Assembly: GCF_964340395.1 (NCBI RefSeq)
Contig: NC_135561.1
Span: 12,007,461 to 12,071,460 of the forward strand
Source of the DNA: Glandiceps talaboti
Taxonomy: Eukaryota; Hemichordata; Enteropneusta; Spengelidae
Direction of reading: 5' to 3'
DNA: 64,000 nt
Shown: positions 21,775 to 47,400 of the stretch, one piece after another
Layout of the letters: every line of letters begins with the position of its first letter
How positions within the stretch are numbered: position 1 is the stretch's first letter
The notes under the pieces: model-generated
What the model was told of the DNA's origin: nothing
Database searches by the model: none
What the model saw: the letters and a program-made list of their open reading frames with translations, nothing else
Translations under genes and position numbers: made by a program

Positions 21775-24305
21775 ATAGATGAGAGTTCAAGCACCGCTAT
21801 AAACCACATGCCTCTTTCTGGTTTGCGAGAGTGGATTAAAGGTCAAATTATAAATCTTATTTCAAACCGAACATTACAATTATTGTATTGTTGTCAGGAT
21901 ATACCTACACAGTTTTGGAATCCAACTGATTTGTATTCATGTTTGTGTACACGGACATGAATAATGTCTCTATTCCCCTTCTCCTAAATAGTTTACTACA
22001 GTGTATTGAGATAAACACGGTGATAAGGATGAATATTGAAATGACCGAAATAGCTTTGCCTGATCTGAATTGCTATGTTCTTAAGATCAGGTCCATTCAG
22101 ATATAAGGACGTATCATTAGTAATGGCGGGGATGGGTGGGGGATGGATGGGTGGGTGGGGGGTTGGAGGAGGAATTGAAAAACCGTCAGAAAGTTTAGTA
22201 AACCCTCCTGCCTCGCTAACTTACAATATTTGAGTACCCCCCTCCCCGTTTATTTAGCAAGGTTTTTTGAATGATCCCGGCCCTTAACTCTCACTCTACA
22301 GGTTGACGGTGACCTGGTTATCCATCACTATCCATAATAATTTTGCGGTACAAAACCCTGTACTGTGACAGTAATTAAGAACCATTGAAGTTTTAATTGT
22401 TAACTAACCTACGACCTAGTTTCAGGTAAAACTCGAGATGTCTCATCAGTGTAAACACATGATGTCACCGTTTATCAGTCGGGGCTGAGTCACGGGTGCT
22501 ATCGTGTGTAATGTACCTGTAAATGTAATCGTCTGCTTGTAAACACAGCTGTATAATAGGCAATGTCTTACAAAACAAACGAATGGAAAACATAGAAATG
22601 TTCTGGAATATAAATATTATGGGAAATCTAGACTTGTATCCATGCATCTAAGCAATATGTGTCGTGTCGTAAAAATCCCAACACGAAGAAAATCGACAAT
22701 ATTTGACACAGTACCAAAGATTATGACTTCCAATTAAATATGCCGCTTTGTTTATCTGATGGCCCCTGGATGAGCTATTCTGAAACGATATGTAGTTTAT
22801 CTTTACTTTGTATCAATTCATAGACTGATGTCTTTCCAAATATGGACATAAAACGAACTATCCATAATAGAGAAGACTGGACGAATAATGATACTAGAAA
22901 TCCGAAAATATCCTCAGGCTGATTATACCTGTAAGAATTAACGAGCAATAATATATATTGTTTTAGAAGAAAACGTACGTATATGGCACTACTGATATTA
23001 TAGGGACACAGTATGTAGCTATATTATTAGTTTAGGCCGTTAGTTATGCTTTATTTTGAAATTTCGAAATTTTATTTTAACATTCCATATTCTCTAAAAC
23101 ATGTCGAATTATGTGTACCTATTAATTATCAAAATGACATTATTATTTTAATTCATTGCCATTGGTTATTAAGAAATTCACAAAAACACCAGCCTTGATT
23201 AGTAGGCTTCTCTTTATATACTTGTTCACAATTGTAATTCTATCGACTCCACGGATGTTTACTTCAACGTTTTAGTGTATATTGTGTATTTTGTATGCTG
23301 ATTTTAGCCTTCAAAGGAAAAGTTCAATGTTTTGATTTTTGATTTGTACCTCTTGATGTATTTACATATCATATATAACTTTAAACTAAATTTAAAATGT
23401 CCGATTTTGTCAAGTTCAAGTGTATCGCCATGCCCTCTAGCGTTCATTCTGAGAATTCGTGACGTCATACCTTTAACGTCATATTATCAACGAACGTACG
23501 TAAACAGTGGTTAACCCCTTCACCTGGTTCTGCGGTTTGCCGTGGTTTGTAGAATAGTGTATGGACATGTGAAAATATGGCAGCTATTAACGTCGACTTC
23601 TACTGTGCCACGCGATATTTAACACCAATATGTTTTTTTTGCGTTTCAGTAACTTTTTGTCAAAAACGATTCATTTTTTGGTCAAACTATTCGGTTAAAC
23701 CTATTGTTGTCAAAATCATATTTCATAGCACGTGTAAAGGAAAGACATGAAATGTTGTCTCTAATTCATTTACAAAATAAGTCCCGAAGTTATTAACAAA
23801 CCGTGTCTTGCTTACCTTTAACTTTAGTTTGATACACATTTTTTTCGGATGCAGAGCAACCAGAGTAGAATGATCTTTCCTATATCCCTTCTCCGGAACC
23901 AACAACATGTCCAGGTATATTCGACAAAAGGGGTAAACCCGAGACAAAATTATCACTCGAAAGAAAACTATGTCGGGTCGACATTCTTGTCGTCACTGTT
24001 CACTGCTTTGGAAACCTTATCATTCAGAAAAAAATTCCATGACGTATTGCATATAGATATCAACGTTGCACCCATCTCCCAGTAACCTAAAAAGGTAACA
24101 TACATGTATATACTGTTATCAAACGTTATTGAGTAAAATTAATAAACACCATTGATTGATCAAACTGATAACAAATATGATGTAGGCATGAAGTTCTTTA
24201 GTGTTTTTATTTATACTTTTTATTTTTTATTTTTACGAAAATGCCATTAGGTCTAACTGTCAGAATTTATCAACACGTATCACAAATAAACACTTGAAAC
24301 TACAG
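21775..24305. other. Gene-poor spacer
   Basis: No supported gene. A G-rich stretch at 22122-22170 has several runs of three or more G. A minus-strand string near 23850-23930 (GYRKDHSTLVAL) faintly recalls LINE reverse transcriptase but is too short to call. Confidence 0.4.
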
Positions 24306-24388
24306 GTCAACCATCGGCCAATCCTGTGATTGAAGACAAGATAATGCAGATGATCAAGCGAACCGTCACCACAGTCATACAGAAGTGA
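24306..24388 (+). CDS. Possible orphan terminal exon (low confidence)
   Basis: A good acceptor (ACTACAG) is followed by a short frame reading QPSANPVIEDKIMQMIKRT.. and ending in VIQK, then a stop. The residues form an amphipathic helix and codon use looks coding, but no upstream exon with matching phase was identified. It may belong to an undetected gene, be a relic, or be chance. Confidence 0.18.
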
Positions 24389-24664
24389 TGTCAGTGATAA
24401 TAGTCACGCCATATTTCATTTTCAGAAATACCCTCAGAAGTAAGCCATGTCAATCCATAGTATATACTATATTGAGTGTAAGTAGCGGCCATATTCATGC
24501 AAACATTTGCCCATGGTGAATGTTGTGTGATATTCTTTTTTTTCACAAAGCTGTTTGACCCTGGTTTAACCTTTACAATTTCAGATATCGTATGGATCAC
24601 AATCAGTATTTTGGCGCAGCTGTCAGTTTTAGCCCACGTTCGGTATTATGCTCATGATAAAGTG

Positions 24665-24666
24665 CC

Positions 24667-24733
<67 letters not shown>

Positions 24734-24951
24734 GTCTGTCTGTCTGTCTGTCTATCTGTCTCACTACCACCTAGCCGTCGCCACCACCACCACCACCGCC
24801 ACCACCACCACCATCATCATCATCACCACCACCACCACCACCACCACCACCACCACCATCATCATCATCATTTATTATTTTTATTTATTAATCTTTCATA
24901 TACGGACACCCTTTCAGTGCATTAGCACTGTTCTCCCAATGGAACCTGTTG

Positions 24952-25046
<95 letters not shown>
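24665..25046 (+). repeat. Compound microsatellites: (CTGT)n, (CAC)n, (ATC)n
   Basis: CTGT units at 24665-24762, CAC/ATC trinucleotides at 24780-24871, and a clean ATC array at 24955-25046. Histidine- or aspartate-run frames here are artefacts of the repeat. Confidence 0.95.
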
Positions 25047-25228
25047 TTTCTTTATTGTACTCTCTACACATTACAATTATATATAATATTATACAGCTAG
25101 TAACATTACTTAAAAACCCAATATTCTGTCTCTCTCTCTTATACATCTGTCGTTTACCTTAAGAGACGTGGGAATCTCTCAAAGAAAATTCAATCACGTA
25201 TATCAGTCAGTAACCTCGCCATCTAAAT

Positions 25229-25391
25229 TGTGTATGTATGTATGTATGTATGTATGTATGTATGTATGTATGTATGTATGTATGTATGTATGTATGTATG
25301 TATGTGTGTGTGTGTGTGTGTCTGTGTGTGTGTGTCTGTGTCTGTGTGTGTGTGTCTGTGTGTGTCTGTGCGTGTCTGTGCGTGTGTGTGT
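25229..25391 (+). repeat. (TGTA)n followed by (GTGT/GTCT)n microsatellite
   Basis: About twenty TGTA units pass into a degenerate GT-rich run. Confidence 0.95.
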
Positions 25392-25984
25392 TGTTTGTGT
25401 CTTTCGTCCCCCTTAAAAAGCGAACAAAAAATGCGATTGTATGTTTCCAAAACTTGTATTCCAAAGCACAACACAATTCCATACAATTCAATGAGCCCAT
25501 CCTTGAAGGCAAGTCTGTGATACTTGCTAAGAATTGTCGCTTGAGGTCGCTCTTGCGAACGAGCTCATATTATGGTACCTGGGAACCGCAAACATGCACT
25601 TAGTTCATACTGATTCAATGAGGCTACCGACCGCCGGTACCGTAGATTATAGCTTATTTTATCATCCATGCTTTGAAATCGAAGCCAATTAGGGTGTCAA
25701 TAGGCAATGTTCGTGCAAAGGGTGCAGCGATCATGCTAGTGATGAAATGATTTGATTTCCTATGGATTGTTTACTTATTTACTGTTGTGTTTCTTTCCCT
25801 GGATTTGAATGTTCGTGAAAATCACGATTTTTCAGGCCACGGTGTTTTTGATTTTCCACATTACACCTAATCTGTATGTGAATGCATGGTGTCATAATCT
25901 CCTAGATAAGATGGTAGGTAAACATTGATATGAAAGTCATACCTTGGGTAAGTATAAGGAACGTTTGTTTTCTTTTTCATTTAG

Positions 25985-26085
25985 ATGAAGAGAATGGAAT
26001 AGAAGATGAGAAAGGACATTTATAGGAGCGAACTAAAGACTCGGAAGTGAATATTTAGTGTTATTCAACCAAAAAATCGAATAAA
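25985..26085 (+). CDS. Possible orphan terminal exon with poly(A) signal (low confidence)
   Basis: TTTTTCATTTAG is a strong acceptor. The following frame (phase 1) reads DEENGIEDEKGHL and stops at 26025. AATAAA lies at 26080-26085. It looks like the short last exon of a gene, but no partner exon was found and the coding part is only about 14 residues. Confidence 0.15.
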
Positions 26086-26255
26086 ATCGAATAGAATAGA
26101 ATAGAATAGAATCAAATCAAATCAAATCAAATCAAATCAAATCAAATCCAAGCCAAGCCAAGCCAAGCCAATCAAATCAAATCAAATCAAATCAAATCAA
26201 ATCAAATCAAATCAAAGCCAAGCCAGGCCAATCAAATCAAATCAAATCAAATCAA
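26080..26255 (+). repeat. Pentanucleotide (AATCA)n array with AGCCA variants
   Basis: Runs of AATAG, then AATCA, with two blocks of variant AGCCA units embedded. The variant blocks recur in the same order, suggesting a higher-order duplication within the array. Confidence 0.93.
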
Positions 26256-27003
26256 TTCATCACTAACATACTCGCTGTGCAAAGTTGTTCATACAAGTTA
26301 TTGAAAGAGAAAACAAAATTAAAAACAATACTAAACTATAAGAGACCTGACATCAATACCTCTCTAATTAACTACACTAGCGATTTAGCAAAGAGGTAGA
26401 ATAAAATATCCACACATTATTACATCGCTTGAAGTAATGTGTGTAGCGTGCAGTTGAACATCGTTGTGTTGACCACGAAATCAGCTTTTCGAAATCAAAT
26501 GATCATTACTTTATGAAGTGCCCAGATGGTCAAATTTTATTTCAGGTACCTAGAATCTAAAGATCCACTTAATATCAATTATCACATCATTTTAGTTCAA
26601 CATCAAAGGAGTCAATTGATGCCAATTAGATCATTGTTATAGTGAATTACACTATATAGTAAGGTGGTCACAATAAATTATCGCGGTGTTTATGTGGTGT
26701 TATCAAATTAGACACTGTAATGAAACTACCAGATTTTAAACACCGCCGGGGATATTATCAGTCTTTCAGCACCTTATGAAGCATCTTACAAACTTATACA
26801 CCCTCTGATATACTTAAGCGCCATAATAAGTATTGGAGAAATTATGATCACGTGAACGTGATGCATTGATTCAATTGGCCAAGACAATATGAAAATTGGT
26901 ACAATTACGAAACACCTCTCTCATAACTCCAACATATAATCTCAAGTTCTCCCAGAGCTTGACGTACACTTAACTGCACGTAGCAACGTTCATCAACATC
27001 AAC
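26256..27003. other. Upstream region of the GABA-B-type receptor gene
   Basis: AT-rich spacer; probable promoter and 5' UTR of the gene starting at 27004 lie here but no element can be named. Confidence 0.35.
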
Positions 27004-39538
<12,535 letters not shown>

Positions 39539-39551
39539 TTTTTCTAAGTAA

Positions 39552-39607
39552 AATGGCGTCGGCCGGTCAGAGGTCAACCGTGACACAATAAGACGAAAGG
39601 CGCCATT
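39552..39607 (+). promoter_or_regulatory. Inverted repeat in the 3' UTR, shared with the second tail exon
   Basis: AATGGCG (39552-39558) and CGCCATT (39601-39607) could pair as a 7-bp stem shortly after the stop codon. The same pair occurs at 53668-53674 and 53717-53723 after the other copy of the terminal exon. Confidence 0.4.
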
Positions 39608-40339
39608 CGAACAAATCTTTGCGAGTATCTTATGATATTTAATTAAGTGTTGATATAAGTATCCCAGCAATTTGGTGTTACAGACAATAATAATTACATA
39701 GCAAGTAGAAAATAGCACTTCTGTTACCCATCTATCACATCTATCTACACATCTATCAAACTATCCTTCTTGTCCCACAAGCACTAATTTTAGATTATAA
39801 CATATCCTTTTCATACAACCTTCAATGATTGGCTTAGACCATGTCACGTGTTATGGACTATTGACTCATAGTGACCTAAGTTTGCATACAGAGGGCAATA
39901 TTCATTTTCTATTTTCCATCGGGTACTATTACAGAAGCATGAGACTAGTCCTGCTGGTGATTTTCTTTCACTCTGGAAATAATACGTACCTGAGAGTGTG
40001 GTGTGTTACAAAACACTTATTGACTTATGAAGTTGCCTGGCCCTTTTCGGACACTAGTAGACATCATCGATGATCTACGCCAAGCCATTATTTTGAATTT
40101 TATGAAATTCTTAACATTACTAACTACAACTATATCAGCAGCTAGATTTTAAAGATCACACATCAATACAACATACAATTATTATAAAAACTCAAATCTA
40201 AGTAATAATATTTATTTTTTTGCAATATTTGTGATATCAAGGAAAATTTGTTTTGTTTTCAATTTGATGTAAAGAATTCTGAAATGTGAGATATTTAAGC
40301 TTACCCACTTTTACTTTATACACAGGAAGTAATCACTAC

Positions 40340-40652
40340 TTGTATTCCGATTGGTTGTCATGAGGATTGAGTGTCATAAGCTTCATTCTGATTGGCTGCT
40401 CCAACATTCATCTTGATTTGTTATTTATATGAGGTTTATCATAATTATTGTAAGGTTCATCCTGTTCGGTTCCACGAGGTTCCTTCTGATTGGTTTTAAC
40501 ATTCACCGTGATTGGTTGATGTAAGGTTTATCTTGATAGTTTGGCTGTTGTTAAAAGGTCCATTCCTATTGGTTATCACAATGTTTCGTCCTGATATGTT
40601 TTTCTGAGGTTCATTGCGATTGGTTACTACAATACCAATCCTGATTGGTCAT
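40340..40652 (+). repeat. ~30-bp minisatellite with repeated ATTGG (inverted CCAAT)
   Basis: About eleven degenerate units of the form 'aggttcatcctgattggtt'. Some six keep GATTGG exactly and a seventh keeps ATTGG. ATTGG is the reverse of the CCAAT box bound by NF-Y. The array lies between the receptor and transporter genes. Confidence 0.75.
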
Positions 40653-40872
40653 TTAATAATATCACTATTTAATGAGATCATTTTATGTTTTTGTTTTTGG
40701 AAACTCGAAATAAAATTTATTGTTATCGTATTATATCGTTTTATGTTATTATTGGTGTTGCTGCTGCTGAACACATCTTCCTTCATGCAAATGATGCTCC
40801 AAATTAATTCTGCACTGAAGGTAATTTCAAATTTATTGTTTTACAAGTACAAGACTGTATATTGCAAGGATT

Positions 40873-40997
40873 ATACATACATACATACATACATACATAC
40901 ATACATACATACACATACATACACATACATACACACACATACATACATACATACATACATACATACATACAAACATACATACACACACACACATACA

Positions 40998-41029
<32 letters not shown>

Positions 41030-41336
41030 CACACACACATACATACATACATACATACATACATACATACATACATACATACAGACATACAGACATACAC
41101 ATACATACACACACATACATACATACATACATACATACATACATACATACATACATACACACACACATACATACATACATACATACATACATACATACAT
41201 ACATACACACATACATACATACATACATACATACATACATACATACATACATACATACACACACATACATACATACATACATACATACATACATACATAC
41301 ATACATACATACATACATACATACATACATACATAC
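40873..41336 (+). repeat. Long (ACAT)n array with ACACAC interruptions
   Basis: About 460 bases of tetranucleotide repeat. Every reading frame on both strands stays open, which makes Tyr-Ile-His-Thr or Met-Tyr-Val-Cys frames that are not genes. Confidence 0.97.
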
Positions 41337-42186
41337 AGTTCGTTCGCAACGGAAAACAAAGCTAGTTTATGACAAGTTCCTCTACGTAAAACAGAAGATG
41401 AGACATAACTGATGACTGAGGGGTGGTACATTGTAGCTACGGACCGGGGAATAAAGGACCCATCGTTGCCCTACAAGTCGATATTGCGCTGCAGGTGTAA
41501 TGAATCCGAGACATGTACACTTAGACTCATCAAACAATTAAATGCCTGTCGAAGCTTGCCAATGCACATTGTATATTGTACATACTCATTAATATTCTAA
41601 TTCATTGTGTATCATTTCATTGTATGATTTCAACCTCAACCAGACCCATGGCAAACAAATGAATATATGTATTATCTACAACAATAGGCATTGTCTTAGA
41701 TAAGGATAATCTCAATACACATTTGGAAAAAAAAAAGTCAATTAATTGAATCCCAAAATAAAAATAAAATGTTTTATATCGATCAGGGAACATTCATAAT
41801 AACCGAATACATTCTTGCGAAACGATATGTAATAAATAATGTTTTAGGGGAGAGCGAATGCGCCATGAGAAAATTGTTGCAAATGTAGATTGTATATATC
41901 ATAATCATCATTTTTGTAGGATATGAAAGTAGTTTAAGTTCATGACGTGACACAGTATTTAACCAGAGTCGTTGGCGAGATAGACTAGAACTAAATAGTA
42001 CCGTTGCAACCATGGGAGCTGCAAGAGAAGTGTTTCATGGATGAATGAAACTGTCATACCTAAATAAAAAATATTCAATCGATCTGCCATATAGTGGTTC
42101 TGAAACCACCGTCATCTTTGATTTGCTGGGGTCAGAGTTACCTACATGTAGATCGAGCACACCCTTCTCAAATTGTGAAATGGTTG
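41337..42186. other. No gene or element recognised
   Basis: AT-rich spacer without coding signal. Confidence 0.4.
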
Positions 42187-42610
42187 TATTAGTCTAGAGT
42201 TCTAAACTCGTACAGTATTACATATTAAAAACTTCATTACTAATACCAGTCTAGTCAAAACGGTTGTTCGAACACATATATCTGTGCTCCCCCTAACCGT
42301 GTTCATATAAACACGATGACGTGGTCGAGTCCCCACCTGATTTTAGTTTTCATTTGTATATCAGTGCAGTCCTAAAAAACGTTAGAAAGGTCTGTATCGA
42401 ATGAACATTAATGAGCGATGACGACAGCCTGTCAGTTTGTGATGGATTACTACTGACATGCGCCCTTTGCATTTCGTTCACTACAGGGAAGCACCACAAT
42501 TTAACACCTTTCATAACCGTCTTGACTAAACTGGTATTAGTAATGAAGTTTTTAATACGTATAATAATACTGTACCAGTTTAGAACTTTAGACTATGGTG
42601 GTACTGGTGG
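42187..42610. mobile_element. Inverted-repeat element with ~95-bp arms
   Basis: The left arm (gttctaaac.cgtacagtatta through attactaataccagtctagtcaa.acggtt) is the reverse complement of the right arm at about 42515-42605. The core is about 235 bases. The right flank continues into sequence shared with 54150-54230, so the element is part of a larger repeat patchwork. Confidence 0.68.
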
Positions 42611-43162
42611 AATATGGCAAACATAGCACATGGCAACAGCGATTTGATCTATATGTTCTGAACGTAATTTGTAAAACTTTGCAATAAAGTCGCAAAATCG
42701 TAATTCAGTGGTCGACGTACAGTGTAATCAACTATTAATCTGTATAAGTACCATTTTTTTCGTACACGCAAAGTTGTAACAGCGGCAGGGGGGGGGGGAA
42801 ACACTCCCTGGACCCACCCCACTCGGTCCCTCCGCTCCCTCGTTGTGGTAGTTCCCGCCGAAATGTATTGTTTTACGTGCTTGTATAATTGCCTAAATAT
42901 ATATCCCGGGAAAATGTATTCAACAGACAGTCATTTGAAAACAGTGTGTCAAAATGTAAGGAGACAATGACTGCTTATTTCACCATCAGTATGTTGACAA
43001 GAGTACAATAAGTGGTATTTTCATTAGAATGCCCTTTTTTGGTAATTCGTAAATTGTGTATTTTCATCGTAAATGTAAAAAAATGAAATTTTGTGTTCGT
43101 AATTTGTAATTGGACATTTATGTTTTCTGTAAATCGTACTGGGCGACCCCCTTACCCACCCC

Positions 43163-43310
43163 TATGTTACGGTACAATGGTGGCAGTGGTAGGATCTGGC
43201 CGCTGCAGGATATATGACAACAATTCATTCGAATCATTGTATTATCTAACGTTACATTTAATTATGTCGTGGTTAAACCACGACATAACGTAACGTTAGA
43301 TAATACAATG
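43163..43310. mobile_element. Repeat shared with 54026-54160, ending in a 76-bp palindrome
   Basis: 'ttacggtacaatggtggcag' through 'gatatatgac' is the reverse complement of 54100-54155. It ends in a near-perfect palindrome at 43235-43310 with outer arms CATTGTATTATCTAACGTTAC and inner arms TTATGTCGTGGTT. In this copy about 500 bases (42664-43162) separate the two blocks that are adjacent at 54 kb, which indicates an insertion here. Confidence 0.65.
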
Positions 43311-43370
43311 AGTAAAAGTAAAATGGGACGCCCTCTATTGCATGCATGCATGCGTCCGTGTGTATCCATC

Positions 43371-43480
43371 CACCCATCCATCCATCCATCCATACATACA
43401 TCCATACATCCATTCATACATACATACATACATACATACATGTACATACATACATACATACATACATACATACATACTTA
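43371..43480 (+). repeat. (ATCC)n and (ATAC)n microsatellite
   Basis: Compound tetranucleotide tract. Confidence 0.95.
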
Positions 43481-43911
43481 CGTGTGTATGAGTATGTGGC
43501 ACATATAATTCTTAATTAACAAATTTATTGCTGGGTACAACAATATCACTATTACAATATTGTATCCACAACTTTGACTTTTACTCCCGGACAAGTTATG
43601 AAATAAGCAAAATCCAAGCAATTTGACTTGATAGATGCCGAAAAACAATAATGGACAGTCAAAAAACTATGAATATTTAAAATGAAAGGTTTCGAAAACT
43701 GTGTCGGCGGGGCATTTGTCGAGAGAGTTCAGACACACTACCGGAAGTGTTCACGGCACTGGTCCTGATTTGAATGAGTTCAAGGGCATGAGTTCAAGGT
43801 CAAATTTAAAGTGCGTCGTTACATTGTGCCTCTTCTCTGGTGCTGTGTACGTATATTCAACCGTTGATTTTTTGCTTTACTGTTACAGAACTGTCTGGGG
43901 CAAACTTGAAG

Positions 43912-44395
43912 ATGCTTCAGTATGATGATATATTGAAGAATGTAGTTGGTGAATTCGGACTTTATCAAAAACGATGTGTATTTTTCTTGTGTTTAACGAT
44001 GGTACCAGTTGCAATGAGAATCACATCTCAAGTGTTTATGCTAGCGAGTACCGATCACTGGTGCAGTGTACCGGAATCTGTGGATTTAATCAAACAATGT
44101 GAACTATTGAACATCACCGACGATTGTGCTGGTACTGTATGGAGTCTATTGGTACCTACAGACAAAGATGAAACAACATGTCAGTCGGGTTTTAAACGAA
44201 GTAGATGTAAACGATACAATTATAATGGAACAGACTTTGACGCTCTCTGGGCGGAACGTGATTTGAATACGAGTTATGACCTAATTAGTTGTCATCGAGG
44301 ATGGACTTATGACACTTCTCAGTATATGTCAACCGCAATACACGAGGTAGGTGATAGTAAACAACAACAAAAACAAAACAAACAAACAAACAAAC

Positions 44396-44438
<43 letters not shown>

Positions 44439-47400
44439 AATAATAACAGTACTTATTATTGTTTCAATATGGTACAGAGGTAACCCACGTTACCCACCCC
44501 GGACAAACCAACAAACCAACCAACCAACCAACAAACAAACAAACGAACAAGCAAATAGACAACAAAACAAAAAATCAAAACAATAAACAACTAGCCAGAT
44601 GTAAACTGAATGCTTTGCGTACGAGCAAACCTTTCAGATTGTTGTTCCTTCACACCTTGCCGAACAGAAAGTTTCTGCGCAAAAGCAAAAGCTGATTGAT
44701 TTCAAGTTACTTAAAGTTTAAATTTTGTTTATTTTCTAAAGCGCCTTTTCTATTTATTAATATTCAAAAGTGCTGTACATACAATATATTTAAAAGCACG
44801 GTAAAACAATATAATAAAGCTAAAAACAACAAATTGGTTACAATAATTACAAAAAGGCTAAAATGACTACTTAGTAAAAGACACGCGATAATAAATTAAT
44901 ACAGCTTATAATATTGTTTAAACAGATGTGTTTTAAGTTCACCTTTAAAAAGTTCAATGTCAGTGATCAGCATTTTGCAATATCACTTTAAAAGGTCCGG
45001 GCCTTGGTCCGCTTATATAACCACTAGCATCCAGTCGTTGGTCCGGTTGTGTTACCACTCGCTACCCAGCACAGCGAATTATTTCGTCTACTTGGTAGTC
45101 TGAGCTAAGGAAGCGGACACAACAGTCTGGATCTTTTATCTGTACAATCACATGACAAAAAAACAAACTACGTTTTGTAAATATGCCTTACTTTGTTTTA
45201 TTCATTTGCAGTTTGACCTGGTTTGTGATGATGGATATCAGGTTGCTCTAGTAACTTCAATATTTATGCTTGGTAATGCTCTTGGAAACATTATCTTTGG
45301 ACCTCTTTCTGATAGGTAATAATGCGCAATGTCTGTGTGTCACATCTCAGACCACTAAACGAAAAGTAGTGGTCTGAGGTCACATACATACGAATTTCGG
45401 GTCAACGTCCTATACTGCAAAGTTCACAGGACAAAGGCTTTTGATTAGTCCTGTCTAGATTACTGACATGACACTCAACACCGTCCTGCGAAAAACGATG
45501 TACTCAGCCTATTGCGAGTGCAAAATTGCTTCCGCACCAATTACCGAAGAATTACATACCCACCGATCAAATATTAGCAATCGATCGAATATGTACTCAT
45601 TTGACATCTCTTTGATGATAGTATAGTAGTCGCTCGTAATCTAGATCCAAACAAGTGTCGAAATTGGAACTTTACGGAGAAGGACGGGACGATCGACTTA
45701 CTCCGTATGCAAGCAGGACTAGCTTTTGATGTGATTGTGATCAACCATGATTGTGTTCTTTGTGCGATCGCTAAGTGGAATGAGAACAATTCCATTGCTT
45801 TGAAAAACGAATGACATGCATTTACATGTAAACAGTCATTCCACTTTAGAAAAGGGTGTCATTCCACAGCTGGTTACATACTGTAATTGCTGTCATTCGT
45901 TTTCTGGCATTCGTTTTACCATTCCTTTTAGCGACATCCGTTCCTTGGCGGTGGAGTTACACCTTAATTACGTTACGTGTAGTGACTAGATTATTATGTT
46001 GTATTGGTATAACGTGAAACCTTTCTAACTTCCATGAACGTTTACTATGTAATAATGACATTTAAGTTAGTACCATTTTTTCGTGTCCTTACACACGACC
46101 GTGTTTTCTTTTAAAAGGATTGGTCGGTTGAAAACGCTTATGGTGACTGTCATAGTGGGATTCGTGTCAGCTATTGGTGAAACGTTTACACACAACTACG
46201 TATTGTTTTTAATACTACAATTTGTTGTTGGTGCATGTAACATGGGAATGTATGTACAAGGCTTTGTTTTGAGTACGTCTGCCATATCTCTCTACCACGT
46301 TATGTATCAAACATTCACCTATATAGTTTAAAAGTTGACCGATACAGATACTCGTGATTGTCATTTTGTTGACAAACATGGTGCAAACAAACACTACGCC
46401 ATCTCTTACTAACATTTACTCATCTAGTGCTGATCACCTTGTTGAACTTTGCTTATTAGGTGATACAATAGAGGCTACTCACGGCAATCTTCCATAAAGT
46501 AATGTAAGCGTTTGATCAAAAACAAATTTGAGTGTCGTTAGTATTGACTCATTTTCATAGCTTGGGACCCCAAGGTGCACGCTCGTGAATTGCACGACTG
46601 CTACAATTAAACGTAGACGATCCCGATTTATTTCATCATAGACAGTGTCTATGAGATTATGCACTGCAAAGGAAGGATATTTCCGTACCGTATTTTGGTT
46701 TCTAAAGAGAGGGGAGGAGTGGATTTAGCGACTTTTAAAGACCCAATGGAAGAACCCCCATCATCCGAATTGTGGGGAGGAGGAGAAACTGACCAGTCCC
46801 ATGTTTTGTTAATGACAAGTTTTCATCTCTTCATTCTTATTTTCATTCTTCGCATGTTGATGCCATGCATGAGTCTCTTCAAATAATCATATTATATCTC
46901 CTCTCTTTCTTGAAGTGACTGAATTGGTCGGACCTTCCAAACGAGCGATGGTTGGCGTACTATGCAATCTATTTTTTGGTTTTGGTTACACTGGAATCGC
47001 CATCCTTGCATACTTTATCAGAGATTGGCGACACTTGAAGTTTGCGTTCAATGTTCCTTGTATTATCTTCCTCGTGTATTGGTGGTAATTATCATTTTTT
47101 CTTTTTACTTTACTTTAAAGTGACACTAATGTCTTGACTTTGTGATCCAACGAAGAGTGGAAGCTTGGAGAAAGTTAGTTGCAATTCAAGTCTTCAATTG
47201 TGTCATCTGGGATATGTGAAGTGGAGACATAATCCAAATCTTGTATTTACTGTCAATTTTCTCGTAGTTTCATTCCAGAATCACCCCGGTGGCTGCTGTC
47301 GAAAGGAAAAATTGACAAAGCCAAGAAGATTATCAGGAAAACAGCTCGAGTGAACAATGTACCTTACAAGAAAAACTTATTCAACACACAAAACGAAGAG

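Noticed and set aside
23723-23956. Minus-strand frame containing GYRKDHSTLVAL, reminiscent of LINE reverse transcriptase
   Set aside because: Only about a dozen residues fit and no neighbouring motif is present, so a LINE call is unsupported.
24497-25146. Poly-His, poly-Asp and Cys-Leu-Ser-Val frames
   Set aside because: Translation of CAC/ATC and CTGT microsatellites.
40614-41431. Long open frames on both strands (up to 252 codons)
   Set aside because: They run through the ACAT array, whose period leaves all frames open; the residues are simple repeats (THTYI.., MYVC..).
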